Assembly: GCF_002505485.1 (NCBI RefSeq)
Contig: NZ_DAVG01000121.1
Coordinates: 28,124 to 92,123 of the forward strand
Length of the DNA: 64,000 bases
Direction: 5' to 3'
DNA from: Methanosarcina sp. UBA5
GTDB lineage: Archaea; Halobacteriota; Methanosarcinia; Methanosarcinales; Methanosarcinaceae
Part shown: one piece after another, positions 18,484-27,398 of the stretch
How positions within the stretch are numbered: the first letter of the stretch is position 1
Layout: every line of letters begins with the position of its first letter
Notes under the pieces: generated by a model
Told to the model about the DNA's origin: nothing
Seen by the model: the letters and a program-made list of their open reading frames with translations, nothing else
The model's database searches: none
Translations under genes and position numbers: made by a program

Positions 18484-20693
18484 AAATTAACCCCCAGCAG
18501 TTTTAACAGGTTATTTACGATAAAGCCCGTAAAGAATGCAAACGGGAAAATAAAGCCCGAAATTGCAAGTGCTGTTTTAAAACCTCTTTCTTTTATCGTC
18601 ATCATGAACTGAGCTATACAGGGCATGAAAAGAGTAAGAGTAATGGCTGCAACTAAGAGTTGCACACCTGTCAGTAATCCGGAATCATGCATTCCATAAA
18701 GTCCAGCTGCCCCGAAATCTCTCCTGAAGAAGCCAAAAAGGAAGACATCAGCTGCATCAGGAGGCAGGCCTATCCAGACTGTTGGGTATTCTATGATTTT
18801 CAGGGCAAGGGCAAAAAGGCCTGTTAGCTTGCCTATCCAGATCAAAACACTTGCCAGTACGAATAGAGGAAGTACTTCAAGGAAATACCAGTGCATTCTG
18901 GAGTAAGTTTTCACCAGTATGTTCGAAAGTTTCGGTTTCCTGAGAGGGGGCATTTCAAGTATGAAGGTAGGAGCTTCTCCTGGCAGGACTCTGGAAGCCA
19001 GGAAACCTATCAGGATAAATTCCAGTATTATTACTATAGACCAGATAAGCAGGCTCTCAGGGTTTCCCGAGAGAATTGAAAGAATAATGCCCAACTGTGC
19101 CGAGCAAGGAATTGCAAGAGCCAGCAGGATATTTGCAATAATCCTTTCCCGCTTTGTTTCAAGGGTTCTAGTAACAACTGTAGCCATTGTAGAGCAGCCA
19201 AACCCGAGTACCATTGGAATAACTGCCCTTCCGCTGAGCCCTATTTTCTTGAACATGCCATCTAGGAGCAGACTCAGCCTTGGAAGATATCCAGTATCTT
19301 CAATAATTGAAAACACAAGGAAAAAGGCTCCCACTATTGGAAGGATAAGGGCAATTGCGTATGTTACGGCCTGAGTAAAAATCCCGTATTCTCCCACGAA
19401 AAGGTCCTGCAAAGCCGGGTAGGGTACAAGCGACATGAACTTTGCAGTTACAAGGGGATTTACATATCCTCCAAAGACTGTATTTTCCAGAAAATCAACA
19501 ACTGTCCCAGCTGCAAACACGCCTACGAACAGATAAAGTCCGAAATACAGGACTAGAAATAACACAGGTATTCCAAGCACAGGATGAATGAGAATATTGT
19601 CTATTTTTTCGGAAAGATCAATATTTCCCTTTTGCTTTTTTCTCTCTTCTATTTTCCCTGCTCGGTTTTTTGCTGGGCCAGATTTCGTTTTCTCCTGCGC
19701 AGCGCAGGTATAGTTTTCTTCCTTTTCTGTGCCTTTCTCTGCTTCTGTTCCTATTTTCCCGGCTTTCCCACTGTTTTTCTCGGTTCCCTCAGGCATCGTC
19801 ATTACCTGTCCCACTATTCCATTTACGCACTCCTGGCGTTTCAGGGTGAGCAGGTAGGAAAGAGGAACTTCAGATTTCTTTGAGGCGGCTTCTGCAAGTT
19901 TCCGGATTTCTTCGGAACTTTTTTCCAGGTCTTCTCTCCCACATTCTGGTTTTTTTTCAGCTTTGCACAGGTATTCAAGGGCAGTCTGATCTTCCTGGAG
20001 CAGCAGGAGTGAGATCGCTCTTTTTGAAATTCCAACTTCTTTTGCAGGACCTAGCAGACTTTCAATTGTTTCAATGTATGGCTCAATTTCTGTGCCGTAG
20101 TCGAGTTTTTGCCTGAATTTTTGCGTATTGTTTCGAGAGGTATACTCCGAAATTGCAGCTTTAAGTTCATCTATCCCTTTTTCTTCGCTTGAAACTGTTC
20201 CAACAACCGGGATTCCCAGGGACTGGCTGAGTTCAGATATATCGATTTCAATTCTCCTTTCTTCAGCCTCGTCCATCATATTCAGCACAAGAATGAGGGG
20301 AAGCCCGGCTTCAAGGAGCTGCAAGGTAAAAGAAAGCATGCGCCTGAGGTTTCGGGCATCTACTACATGGAGGTAAACTAAAGGCTTTTCCTCAAAAAGC
20401 AGAAGCTGAGATACCCTTTCTTCCTCACTCACAGGGAGTAGGGAATACATTCCGGGCGTGTCAATGATTTCATATTCCCTTTCTCCAATCCTTGCTTTTC
20501 CATGGGCGATTTCAACTGAAGTTCCCGGATAATTGGAAACCAGGGTATAACTTCCGGAGAGTGCATTAAAAAGACTGCTTTTTCCCACGTTAGGATTTCC
20601 TATAAGTATTATTTTAGGAAGCCCTTCTCCTGGAGTGCATCCCTTTTTTCCGCAGCAACACTCTTTTTCAGGACAGATAACTGGCAATTTCAT
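18480..20693 (-). CDS. feoB: FeoB ferrous iron transporter
   Basis: This 737-residue membrane GTPase imports Fe(II). A Cys-rich leader (CPEKECCCGKKGC) is followed by a G domain with G1 GNPNVGKSS (about residues 32-40), G3 DTPG and G4 NMMD. A soluble helical region and a very charged linker (about residues 300-360) follow. The membrane part has two Gate motifs with VLGFGCSTMA and related segments. The C-terminus ends in membrane helices and not a cytosolic Cys tail. The start ATG at 20693 has only a weak ribosome binding site. Two DtxR-type palindromes lie 18-64 nt upstream. The following zinc-ribbon gene overlaps its stop by 4 nt. Confidence 0.96.
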   Translation of the reverse strand: MKLPVICPEKECCCGKKGCTPGEGLPKIILIGNPNVGKSSLFNALSGSYTLVSNYPGTSVEIAHGKARIGEREYEIIDTPGMYSLLPVSEEERVSQLLLFEEKPLVYLHVVDARNLRRMLSFTLQLLEAGLPLILVLNMMDEAEERRIEIDISELSQSLGIPVVGTVSSEEKGIDELKAAISEYTSRNNTQKFRQKLDYGTEIEPYIETIESLLGPAKEVGISKRAISLLLLQEDQTALEYLCKAEKKPECGREDLEKSSEEIRKLAEAASKKSEVPLSYLLTLKRQECVNGIVGQVMTMPEGTEKNSGKAGKIGTEAEKGTEKEENYTCAAQEKTKSGPAKNRAGKIEERKKQKGNIDLSEKIDNILIHPVLGIPVLFLVLYFGLYLFVGVFAAGTVVDFLENTVFGGYVNPLVTAKFMSLVPYPALQDLFVGEYGIFTQAVTYAIALILPIVGAFFLVFSIIEDTGYLPRLSLLLDGMFKKIGLSGRAVIPMVLGFGCSTMATVVTRTLETKRERIIANILLALAIPCSAQLGIILSILSGNPESLLIWSIVIILEFILIGFLASRVLPGEAPTFILEMPPLRKPKLSNILVKTYSRMHWYFLEVLPLFVLASVLIWIGKLTGLFALALKIIEYPTVWIGLPPDAADVFLFGFFRRDFGAAGLYGMHDSGLLTGVQLLVAAITLTLFMPCIAQFMMTIKERGFKTALAISGFIFPFAFFTGFIVNNLLKLLGVNL

Positions 20694-20710
20694 ACTTTTA
20701 CTCTTATTTT

Positions 20711-20757
20711 TTAGGCAAACCTAATTTTTAATTTTATCCGCATTTAGGCATACCTAA
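20711..20757 (-). promoter_or_regulatory. Tandem DtxR/IdeR-type operators upstream of feoB
   Basis: Two near-identical palindromes, TTAGGCAAACCTAA (20711-20724) and TTAGGCATACCTAA (20744-20757), lie 33 bp apart, about three helical turns. They match the general TTAGG-N4-CCTAA form of operators bound by DtxR/IdeR/MntR-family metal-dependent repressors. The position directly upstream of an iron(II) transporter operon supports iron-dependent repression. The repressor gene is not in this window. Confidence 0.85.
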
Positions 20758-21360
20758 TATTTAAGGTTACTGCAAGTGGCAAAATTCTCCCAAATTTATT
20801 GTCCAAAAATAGGATTTAAAAAGTTTTAAATCAAAAAACCTTAACCTGAATCTCCAATTTAAATTTCAATTTGTGAGCTTATCCCAAACCCAATTTTCAG
20901 TCTCCCTCATTCAGATTTTCAAGATTATTTTTGAGGATCAGAAACTCGATTTTTCTCGGTTAACAAATATACATGAGCTTAGGTTCCAAACTTAGCGACC
21001 CAATGAAAACTAGATACATTTTATGAAAAAAATCCTAAAATATATAATTATTTAGACTTTTTTATATAATTATAACTTAATAACGCCAAGTTTGTGATTT
21101 TTATTTTAATCTATCCAATATTTATATTTCTACTAATATTATAATTTAGAAATACCATTGATATATTGCACGTATTTTAAATCGTCTTTGTTGGCAAATC
21201 ACATGACATAAAATGGGGAGTAGAATTTACATTGTTAGTATCCACATCAAAATACACTGAACGATTTATTGAAAATGAACACTTCTGCCAACGTGGGTGA
21301 ATTGAAAAACTAACATTTGCAAAATTCATTAAGTTGAAACAGATTAGGGGAGTCAACAAA
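20758..21360. other. AT-rich intergenic region between feo operon and cupin gene
   Basis: Beyond the two operators no gene is supported. Several TATA-like stretches (for example near 21035-21070) can serve the cupin gene. The ribosome binding site AGGGGAGT lies at 21347-21354. Confidence 0.5.
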
Positions 21361-21900
21361 ATGAGTCTAAAAAAGACACTGGGTATTTTGCTGGCAGTTT
21401 GTTTTTTACTGTCATTTACAGCAGCGGCAGTAAGTGCTAAAGAACTGCCCAGTATGGCTGGAAAGGAGACACATAAGACAGTAGAAAAAACAAAAAATAA
21501 AGTGAAAGGATTTTCAATCAACATCGAAAAAGCCACTTTGGAAAATAATTATTTCCGCAAGGTACTCTATACTGCAAAGCATAGCCAACTGGTGCTTATG
21601 AGCCTCAAGCCCGGAGAAGATATCGGAATGGAAGTGCACGAGAATGACGACCAGTTTTTCCGCTTTGAAGAAGGACAGGGAAAGTGCATAATTAACGGTA
21701 ACGAATATAAAGTCGGCAAAGGATCTGCGGTAATAGTACCAGCTGGAGCTCAGCACAATATCATCAACACCTTGAAAACAGGTTCTTTGAAACTTTATAC
21801 GATCTATTCGCCGCCTGTTCACAAGGATCAAATCGTGCGCGCCACGAAGGCAGAAGCCGAAGCTAATCCTGCGGAGTTTAACGGCGTGACTACGGAATGA
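21361..21900 (+). CDS. Secreted cupin-fold protein
   Basis: The 179-residue protein begins with a signal-like segment (MSLKKTLGILLAVCFLLSFT, cleavage likely near VSA-KE) and continues with a cupin domain. The cupin motifs are visible: a first motif around MEVHENDDQFFRFEEGQG and a second around GSAVIVPAGAQHNIIN. The metal ligands would be His in VHEND, Glu in FRFEEG and His in AQHN. The open frame begins nine codons upstream, but ATG 21361 has AGGGGAGT 6 nt before it. The substrate is unknown. A perfect three-copy 16-nt repeat and a strong hairpin terminator follow the stop. Export to the cell exterior is inferred from the N-terminus. Confidence 0.82.
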   Translation: MSLKKTLGILLAVCFLLSFTAAAVSAKELPSMAGKETHKTVEKTKNKVKGFSINIEKATLENNYFRKVLYTAKHSQLVLMSLKPGEDIGMEVHENDDQFFRFEEGQGKCIINGNEYKVGKGSAVIVPAGAQHNIINTLKTGSLKLYTIYSPPVHKDQIVRATKAEAEANPAEFNGVTTE

Positions 21901-21910
21901 AATAAGGATA

Positions 21911-21958
21911 AGACATAAAAAGTAGGAGACATAAAAAGTAGGAGACATAAAAAGTAGG
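21911..21958 (+). repeat. Three perfect 16-nt direct repeats
   Basis: The unit AGACATAAAAAGTAGG occurs three times head to tail with no mismatch, just after the cupin stop codon and directly before the terminator hairpin. It is in the transcript's 3' untranslated region. The perfect identity indicates recent expansion. Confidence 0.95.
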
Positions 21959-21962
21959 AATT

Positions 21963-21990
21963 AACGCTTTGTGAAAACAAAGCGTTTTTC
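21963..21990 (+). terminator. Hairpin with T-tract after the cupin gene
   Basis: AACGCTTTG (21963-21971) pairs perfectly with CAAAGCGTT (21978-21986) across a 6-nt loop and is followed by TTTCTCTTT. It has the layout of an intrinsic terminator. It lies about 60 nt after the cupin stop. Confidence 0.7.
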
Positions 21991-22215
21991 TCTTTATATT
22001 TTGAAATAAAGGTAGGAATTCCTTTAAAATCGCTCGTTCGCAACAGTAATGGTTGCGGTCAGTTTTTTATTCCAATGATTTGATCTATTTTTTAGAGAAT
22101 TTGTACAAGAGATTCAAAAGTCAAATTTTTATTTTTTAGATAGGCTTTATATCTACGATTCAATAATTCAGGTTCAATCCTATGACTCAGTGACCTGCGG
22201 ATCATACGTTGCTGC

Positions 22216-23004
22216 TTATTTGATTCTTACTTCCCTGCTCATGCCCCTGTAGTATTTAAACAGATCCTCTCCCCATTTTATTGCTTGCGGTTCGAAACTT
22301 ATCACATACTGGCGGTCAAACCTCCCACTTTCATTAAATAATCCCAGACTCATTATCCTGTTAGAGGTAGCAACAAGTGCAGGGATTTCCACTTCTTTTT
22401 CCAGAATATAAAGGCTTGAGTTTTCCATCTTGAGGAATTCTTTTCCCTTTTCTTTGAAATCTTCTACAAGCCGCAAGTATACGGCTTCACTCAAAACAAG
22501 AGAAAGTTCAATGCCTTTCCTTGCGAGGTCAAGAAAAAGAGCCGGAAATTGAGGATGAAAATAAGAATAAAACATTTGAATACGGGTCGAGTTATAAAGA
22601 TTTCTTACAAATTCCTGGTTTAAATCAAAAGTATGACTGAGGTCCGGTTCTATAAGGCGATAGTCTCCAAGCTCACTAATCCTTCTTATAAGGTGGGGCG
22701 GAATAGGAGCAAGCTTTCTATTGGCCCAAAATTCTTCATTTTTTTCAAACACCGACAGAGTATCAAGCAGGGGCTGCATTTTTTCTACAACAATTTCCCC
22801 TATCGTGCTGAGCCGGTACATACCTTCTTCACGGATTACCAGATCCTCTTCTCTCAGCTTCTTTATTTGCGGAAGAAGGGCTGTCCTGGGTACTTGAAGC
22901 TTCTCAAGGGTCTCTTCAATATCCTTAGGGCCTTCTTTCAGGAGCAGAAGAAAATCTTTTCTTTTCTCTGAAAACAGGATAAGATCAAGCAAGCCGAGAG
23001 TCAT
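22216..23004 (-). CDS. Methanogen HTH/DUF1724 transcriptional regulator
   Basis: The 262-residue protein has an N-terminal ArsR-like winged helix (residues ~8-75; LLKEGPKDIEETLEKL as helix-turn-helix and a wing ending MYRLSTIGE) and a C-terminal DUF1724 domain typical of methanogen regulators (FWANRKLAPIPPHLIRRI, IEPDLSHTFDLNQ). The class is expanded in Methanosarcina, where members control methyltransferase and other genes. The target here is unknown. The start ATG at 23004 has GGATGGAG 7-14 nt upstream. A 690-bp intergenic region with tandem repeats lies upstream of it. Confidence 0.88.
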   Translation of the reverse strand: MTLGLLDLILFSEKRKDFLLLLKEGPKDIEETLEKLQVPRTALLPQIKKLREEDLVIREEGMYRLSTIGEIVVEKMQPLLDTLSVFEKNEEFWANRKLAPIPPHLIRRISELGDYRLIEPDLSHTFDLNQEFVRNLYNSTRIQMFYSYFHPQFPALFLDLARKGIELSLVLSEAVYLRLVEDFKEKGKEFLKMENSSLYILEKEVEIPALVATSNRIMSLGLFNESGRFDRQYVISFEPQAIKWGEDLFKYYRGMSREVRIK

Positions 23005-23694
23005 TTTATAGTCTCCATCCTGAACTTATGAAAAAAGGTTTTGTTCGCCGGTTTCGTCTTTATGGTTCGTTTTTCAAATCCCTAATGAGTGCCAAACTGC
23101 TAATAAAGGTGTCGAAATTATTTGAAAACTTCGCCCTGTTTCTTACCATATTGGGAAAATAGCCATAATTTAGCGAATTTACGGACAAAGATTCTCTCAC
23201 AATCCTTATTTTCTTTTTATCTACTTCATGTGAGTCCAGAATAAACCGATAAGCTCAATTAAGTGAAAAAACAAACGCAGAATGAACAAACTTAACTTAT
23301 TGCTTATATGTCTAAAGTTTAACCTACTTCTAGGTCTGTCTGAAACTTAACTTATTGTCGACACCGATCTGAAACTTAACTTACTGCCAGTGTTAGACTC
23401 AGAAGCTTGATCCATTCCTACTATAAATCTGGAAGTTCACCTGACTGCTTTTCAGTTTGCTAGGAAACGTTGATATATAAGCTGATGAGAAAAGAGAGAA
23501 ACCTGGATGAATGGTAAATAGTTACGAGTAAGTAGCAAACAGCTCCGAGTAAGTGACAAACAGTTTTCAGAAGTAAATAATCTTTTTATTGATTGTATAA
23601 TTTTTCGTATAAATTATAATAATATATAAATTATACTGAGATGAATGTTTCATAATTGGCAGAATGAGTTTTACAATTAATGTGAGGAAGGTCA
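23005..23694. repeat. Intergenic region with degenerate ~30-nt tandem repeats
   Basis: Between about 23285 and 23445, five or six units of 26-31 nt share the core CTGAAACTTAACTTATTG, decaying toward the right. The remainder is AT-rich with TATA-like motifs near 23610-23635 that can serve the CRM-domain gene. No gene is supported. Confidence 0.7.
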
Positions 23695-23955
23695 ATGGAG
23701 AAAGAAAAGTTATACAGGTTAAAAGCTGAAGCAAATCAGCTTTCCCCTATTCTTAATGTCGGAAAGAACGGGGTAACGGACACTCTTGTTGAGGAACTCA
23801 ATAAGCAGATAAAAGCTAACAGGCTTGTGAAGGTAAGGGTACTCAAAAGCGCTGAAGAAGGAAAAGACTTGAAGGATATCGCGGAAGAAATTGCTACCGC
23901 TACGAGATCCACTGTGATAGAGGTACGTGGAAGGACCGTGGTTCTGTACAGGTAA
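23695..23955 (+). CDS. CRM-domain (YhbY-like) RNA-binding protein
   Basis: This 86-residue stand-alone CRM domain is the fold of bacterial YhbY and of plant splicing factors, and binds rRNA or ribosome precursors. Typical segments are LNVGKNGVTDTLVEELNKQ and KVRVLKSAE, ending in IEVRGRTVVLYR. GNxG of the RNA-binding loop appears as VGKNG. The length matches single-domain archaeal members. The ATG at 23695 follows GTGAGGAAGG. It stands alone with long flanking spacers. A role in ribosome assembly is inferred from the family. Confidence 0.9.
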   Translation: MEKEKLYRLKAEANQLSPILNVGKNGVTDTLVEELNKQIKANRLVKVRVLKSAEEGKDLKDIAEEIATATRSTVIEVRGRTVVLYR

Positions 23956-24424
23956 GAATTAAGGTGCAGGAATTATCCTTTCTTGATTCAGAGTTTTGGC
24001 AAGTCTTCGAATACAAAGACTGCCTTTTATTTTAATTAGAATAACTTCCTGCCTTTTAAAATGAAGAATAAGGTTTTTCTGTAGAATCTCTGTAATAGGC
24101 TAAAGTCTTTGAGTACGCAGTTGCTTTAATATAAACTTATTATCTACTTCGTTATGTTGGTAAGTTATTTATTCTGCAAAAGCAACATCGAGTTGCAAAT
24201 TATTCGCACATGATTTACGGATGTTTCATTATTTCAGATTAGTCCCCCTATAATTTATATAAAAGTTAACGGATGAATAAATTGAATTACTGTATAGAAA
24301 TTCAAAATTCCATAGTATGTGCACTTGAAGTGCCTGGAAGTTCCTTGAAACGGTTGAGTTGGGGTATTCCTTCTTTTGTTCTCAGATAAACTAGGGCAAA
24401 ACCCAACCCTCCGGAGAGATTGTT
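23956..24424. other. Intergenic region with alaS promoter
   Basis: No gene is seen. A clear TATA-like box TTTATATAA lies at about 24256-24264, which would leave a leader of roughly 140 nt before alaS. Another AT-rich stretch at 24130-24145 is less convincing. Confidence 0.5.
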
Positions 24425-27208
24425 ATGCTTGAAGATGAATATCAACTTGAATTTTTCAAAAATAACGGGTTCGTCCGGAAGCAGTGCCAGTCATGTGGCA
24501 AGTTCTTCTGGACACGTGACCTTGATCGAAAGACATGCGGAGATGCGCCCTGCGATCCTTATACCTTTATAGGTAACCCGGTCTTTTCCAGGGAATTTGA
24601 TATCTCCCAGATGCGTGAGTATTATCTCTCCTTCTTTGAAGAGAGGGGACATACAAGGGTCAATCGTTATCCTGTAGTTGCCCGCTGGAGGGATGACCTT
24701 TATCTTACCATTGCATCCATTGCAGACTTCCAGCCTTTCGTAACCTCAGGGCAGGTTCCCCCACCTGCAAATCCCCTCACGATTTCCCAACCCTGCATTC
24801 GCCTGAACGACCTGGACTCTGTGGGCAGGAGCGGACGCCATCTTACAACCTTTGAGATGATGGCACATCACGCCTTCAATAAAAGGGATCACGAAATCTA
24901 CTGGAAGGAACACACCCTGGAACTCTGTGATGAACTCCTTAATTCACTTAATTTAGATCCCCTTGCTGTAAGTTATAAGGAAGAACCCTGGGCAGGCGGA
25001 GGAAATGCCGGGCCCTGTGTCGAGGTTCTTGTGAACGGGCTCGAGCTTGCTACCCTTGTCTTCATGGATCTGAAAGCCGATAAAAAAGGTGACATTCTCA
25101 TCAAAGGTGAGACCTATTCGAAGATGGATAACTACATCGTAGATACAGGGTATGGGCTCGAACGTTTTGTCTGGGCGTCGAAGGGTTCCCCTACAATCTA
25201 TGACGCACTTTTCCCTGGCATAGTAAACGAACTCATGGGGCTTGCAGGGCTTGAGCATGAGCTGGATAACTCTGAGTATGCAAATATCCTGGCCCAGAAT
25301 GCGCGGCTTGCAGGGTTTATGGATGTCAGTGAACAGGCAAACCTTCTGGAACTCAGGAAAAAGGTTGCTTCAAGCATTGGAATGACCGTGGATAAACTCT
25401 CGGCTATAATGGAACCCGTAGAAAAGGTCTATGCAATTACTGACCATACGCGCTGTCTGACTTTCATGCTTGGAGACGGGATTATTCCCTCGAATGTCAA
25501 GGCAGGGTATCTTGCAAGGCTTGTCATCAGGCGGACTTTACGCATGATGGGTGACCTTGACATCCGCACCCCGCTTTCCGAGATTATGGATATGCATATA
25601 AAAGATATGCCGGAGTATCCCGAGTTCAGGGAAAACTTCCCGGTCATACAGGATATCTTGGAATCTGAAGAAGAAAAGTTCCGCAGTACAATGGAGAGAG
25701 GCCGAAGGATCATTCAGAAATCGGCATCTCATTTCAAGAAAACTGGGGAAAAGATTCCTTTATCCCAGTTAACTGAACTTTATGATTCCCACGGAATCCC
25801 TCCCGAGATGGCAAAAGAAGTAGCAGCCGAAATCGGAGTAGACGTAGAGTTCCCTGACAACTTCTATTCCATTATTGGTGAACTACATAACAAGGCTGAG
25901 GAAAAGGAAGAAGAAGTAGTTCCGTTTGCAGACCGGCTTAAACACCTCCCGAAGACGAAGCGCAGCTTCTACGACGAGCCCACACGTCTGGAATTTGAGG
26001 CTGTTGTACTGGATATCTTTGACAACAACATAGTGCTGGATAACACCTTTTTCTATGCTGAAGGTGGAGGGCAGCCTGCAGATCTGGGAACAATCACTAC
26101 CGGGTACGTGGTATACAGAGTAGTGGACGTCCAGATCTACAACGGAGTAATAGTACACACTGTAGAGAATCCTGATGGGACTCTTGATATCCGCAAGGGT
26201 GACATTGTCAATGGTAAAGTGGATGAAACTCGCAGAATGACCCTTGCCAGGCACCACACGGCAACCCATATAGTAAATGATGCAGCAAGGAAAGTTCTTG
26301 GGAAACACATCTGGCAAGCTGGTGCCCAGAAGTTTGAAGACCATTCAAGGCTTGACCTCTCACATTATAAGCATATCTCCCCTGATGAACTGAAGCAGAT
26401 AGAGCTTCTGGCAAACCGCACGGTTATGGAAAACAAACGTGTGATTACGGAATGGATGCCAAGAACTGAAGCCGAACAGGAATACGGCTTTGGGCTCTAT
26501 CAGGGTGGAGTGCCTCCAGGAGAAAAAATCCGGATTGTAAAGGTCGGAGACGATGTTGAGGCCTGTGCAGGTACGCACTGTGTCAGTACAGGAGTTATCG
26601 GCCCGATCAAAATCCTGAGGACAGAGAGGATTCAGGATGGAGTGGAGAGAGTTGAGTTTGCAGCAGGAGTTGCAGCTGTACGCGCTATGCAAAAGATCGA
26701 TTCGCTCTTGGCAGATTCCGCAAAGACTCTTAGTGTGCCTCCAGAACAGCTTCCGGCAAGTGCTGAGCGTTTCTTCGGGGAATGGAAAGACCTCAAAAAA
26801 GAAAACGAAAAACTCAAGGAAGAGCTTGCCCGAGCCAGGGTTTACAGGCTGCTGGGTGAGGCTTCTGAGGTTGCAGGCCTCAAGGTTATTGCTGAATTCG
26901 TTCCGGGGGCTGATTCTCTTGAACTTCAAAAAATCGCTACCGAATTCCTGAAACGTGAAGACGTGGTAACTCTTCTCGCAAGCGATGCCGAAGGAGTTAA
27001 GCTCGTGGCATCTGCCGGGCAAAAAGCCTTAAGCTGTGGAATCAACGCCGGCAGCCTTGTCCGCGAGATGTCGAAGCTTGTAAGCGGAGGCGGAGGTGGA
27101 AAGCCTGCCCTTGCTATGGGTGGTGGAACTAACCCTTCAAGGATTCAGGATGCTCTTGCTCGTGGGCTTGAACTCGTAAAAGAAGCCTGCAAAGAAGTAT
27201 GCAAGTGA
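24425..27208 (+). CDS. alaS: Alanyl-tRNA synthetase
   Basis: This 927-residue class II synthetase charges tRNA-Ala and edits mischarged Ser/Gly. It is of the archaeal type, with an N-terminal CQSCGKFFW segment and further Cys (TCGDAPC) that bind zinc. The catalytic core spans to about residue 270, followed by the tRNA-recognition region. The editing domain shows the zinc ligands HHTATHIV (about residue 615) and ACAGTHC (about 715). A coiled region (KKENEKLKEELARARV) precedes the C-Ala domain, which ends with the Gly-rich GGGGGKPALAMGGG. The start ATG has GGAGAG 6 nt upstream. The length is normal for archaeal AlaRS. Confidence 0.98.
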   Translation: MLEDEYQLEFFKNNGFVRKQCQSCGKFFWTRDLDRKTCGDAPCDPYTFIGNPVFSREFDISQMREYYLSFFEERGHTRVNRYPVVARWRDDLYLTIASIADFQPFVTSGQVPPPANPLTISQPCIRLNDLDSVGRSGRHLTTFEMMAHHAFNKRDHEIYWKEHTLELCDELLNSLNLDPLAVSYKEEPWAGGGNAGPCVEVLVNGLELATLVFMDLKADKKGDILIKGETYSKMDNYIVDTGYGLERFVWASKGSPTIYDALFPGIVNELMGLAGLEHELDNSEYANILAQNARLAGFMDVSEQANLLELRKKVASSIGMTVDKLSAIMEPVEKVYAITDHTRCLTFMLGDGIIPSNVKAGYLARLVIRRTLRMMGDLDIRTPLSEIMDMHIKDMPEYPEFRENFPVIQDILESEEEKFRSTMERGRRIIQKSASHFKKTGEKIPLSQLTELYDSHGIPPEMAKEVAAEIGVDVEFPDNFYSIIGELHNKAEEKEEEVVPFADRLKHLPKTKRSFYDEPTRLEFEAVVLDIFDNNIVLDNTFFYAEGGGQPADLGTITTGYVVYRVVDVQIYNGVIVHTVENPDGTLDIRKGDIVNGKVDETRRMTLARHHTATHIVNDAARKVLGKHIWQAGAQKFEDHSRLDLSHYKHISPDELKQIELLANRTVMENKRVITEWMPRTEAEQEYGFGLYQGGVPPGEKIRIVKVGDDVEACAGTHCVSTGVIGPIKILRTERIQDGVERVEFAAGVAAVRAMQKIDSLLADSAKTLSVPPEQLPASAERFFGEWKDLKKENEKLKEELARARVYRLLGEASEVAGLKVIAEFVPGADSLELQKIATEFLKREDVVTLLASDAEGVKLVASAGQKALSCGINAGSLVREMSKLVSGGGGGKPALAMGGGTNPSRIQDALARGLELVKEACKEVCK

Positions 27209-27272
27209 GTCTGAAAAAAGGAAGACTACAGTAAGCCTGGAAAAAGGAAGTCTACAGGTAAGTCTGAAGGCA

Positions 27273-27300
27273 CTGGGTATTTAATGCCCAGCATTTCGTT
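27273..27300 (+). terminator. Probable terminator after alaS
   Basis: CTGGGTAT and ATGCCCAG form an 8-bp stem with one G-T wobble and a 3-nt loop, followed by CATTTCGTTTTTATTT. It lies about 65 nt after the alaS stop. Just before it an imperfect duplicate of about 24 nt (GGAAGACTACAG / GGAAGTCTACAG) is seen. Confidence 0.6.
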
Positions 27301-27398
27301 TTTATTTTTCTCTTTTCTCTTTTATTTGTCCTTTTTGATCTTTTCAAACTTTTGACCAGATCTATGTTTCTTTCAAACTTTTCCAGTCACTGCCCCCT

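Noticed and set aside
20128..20376. Plus-strand frames across feoB
   Set aside because: They are antisense shadows of a well-conserved gene.
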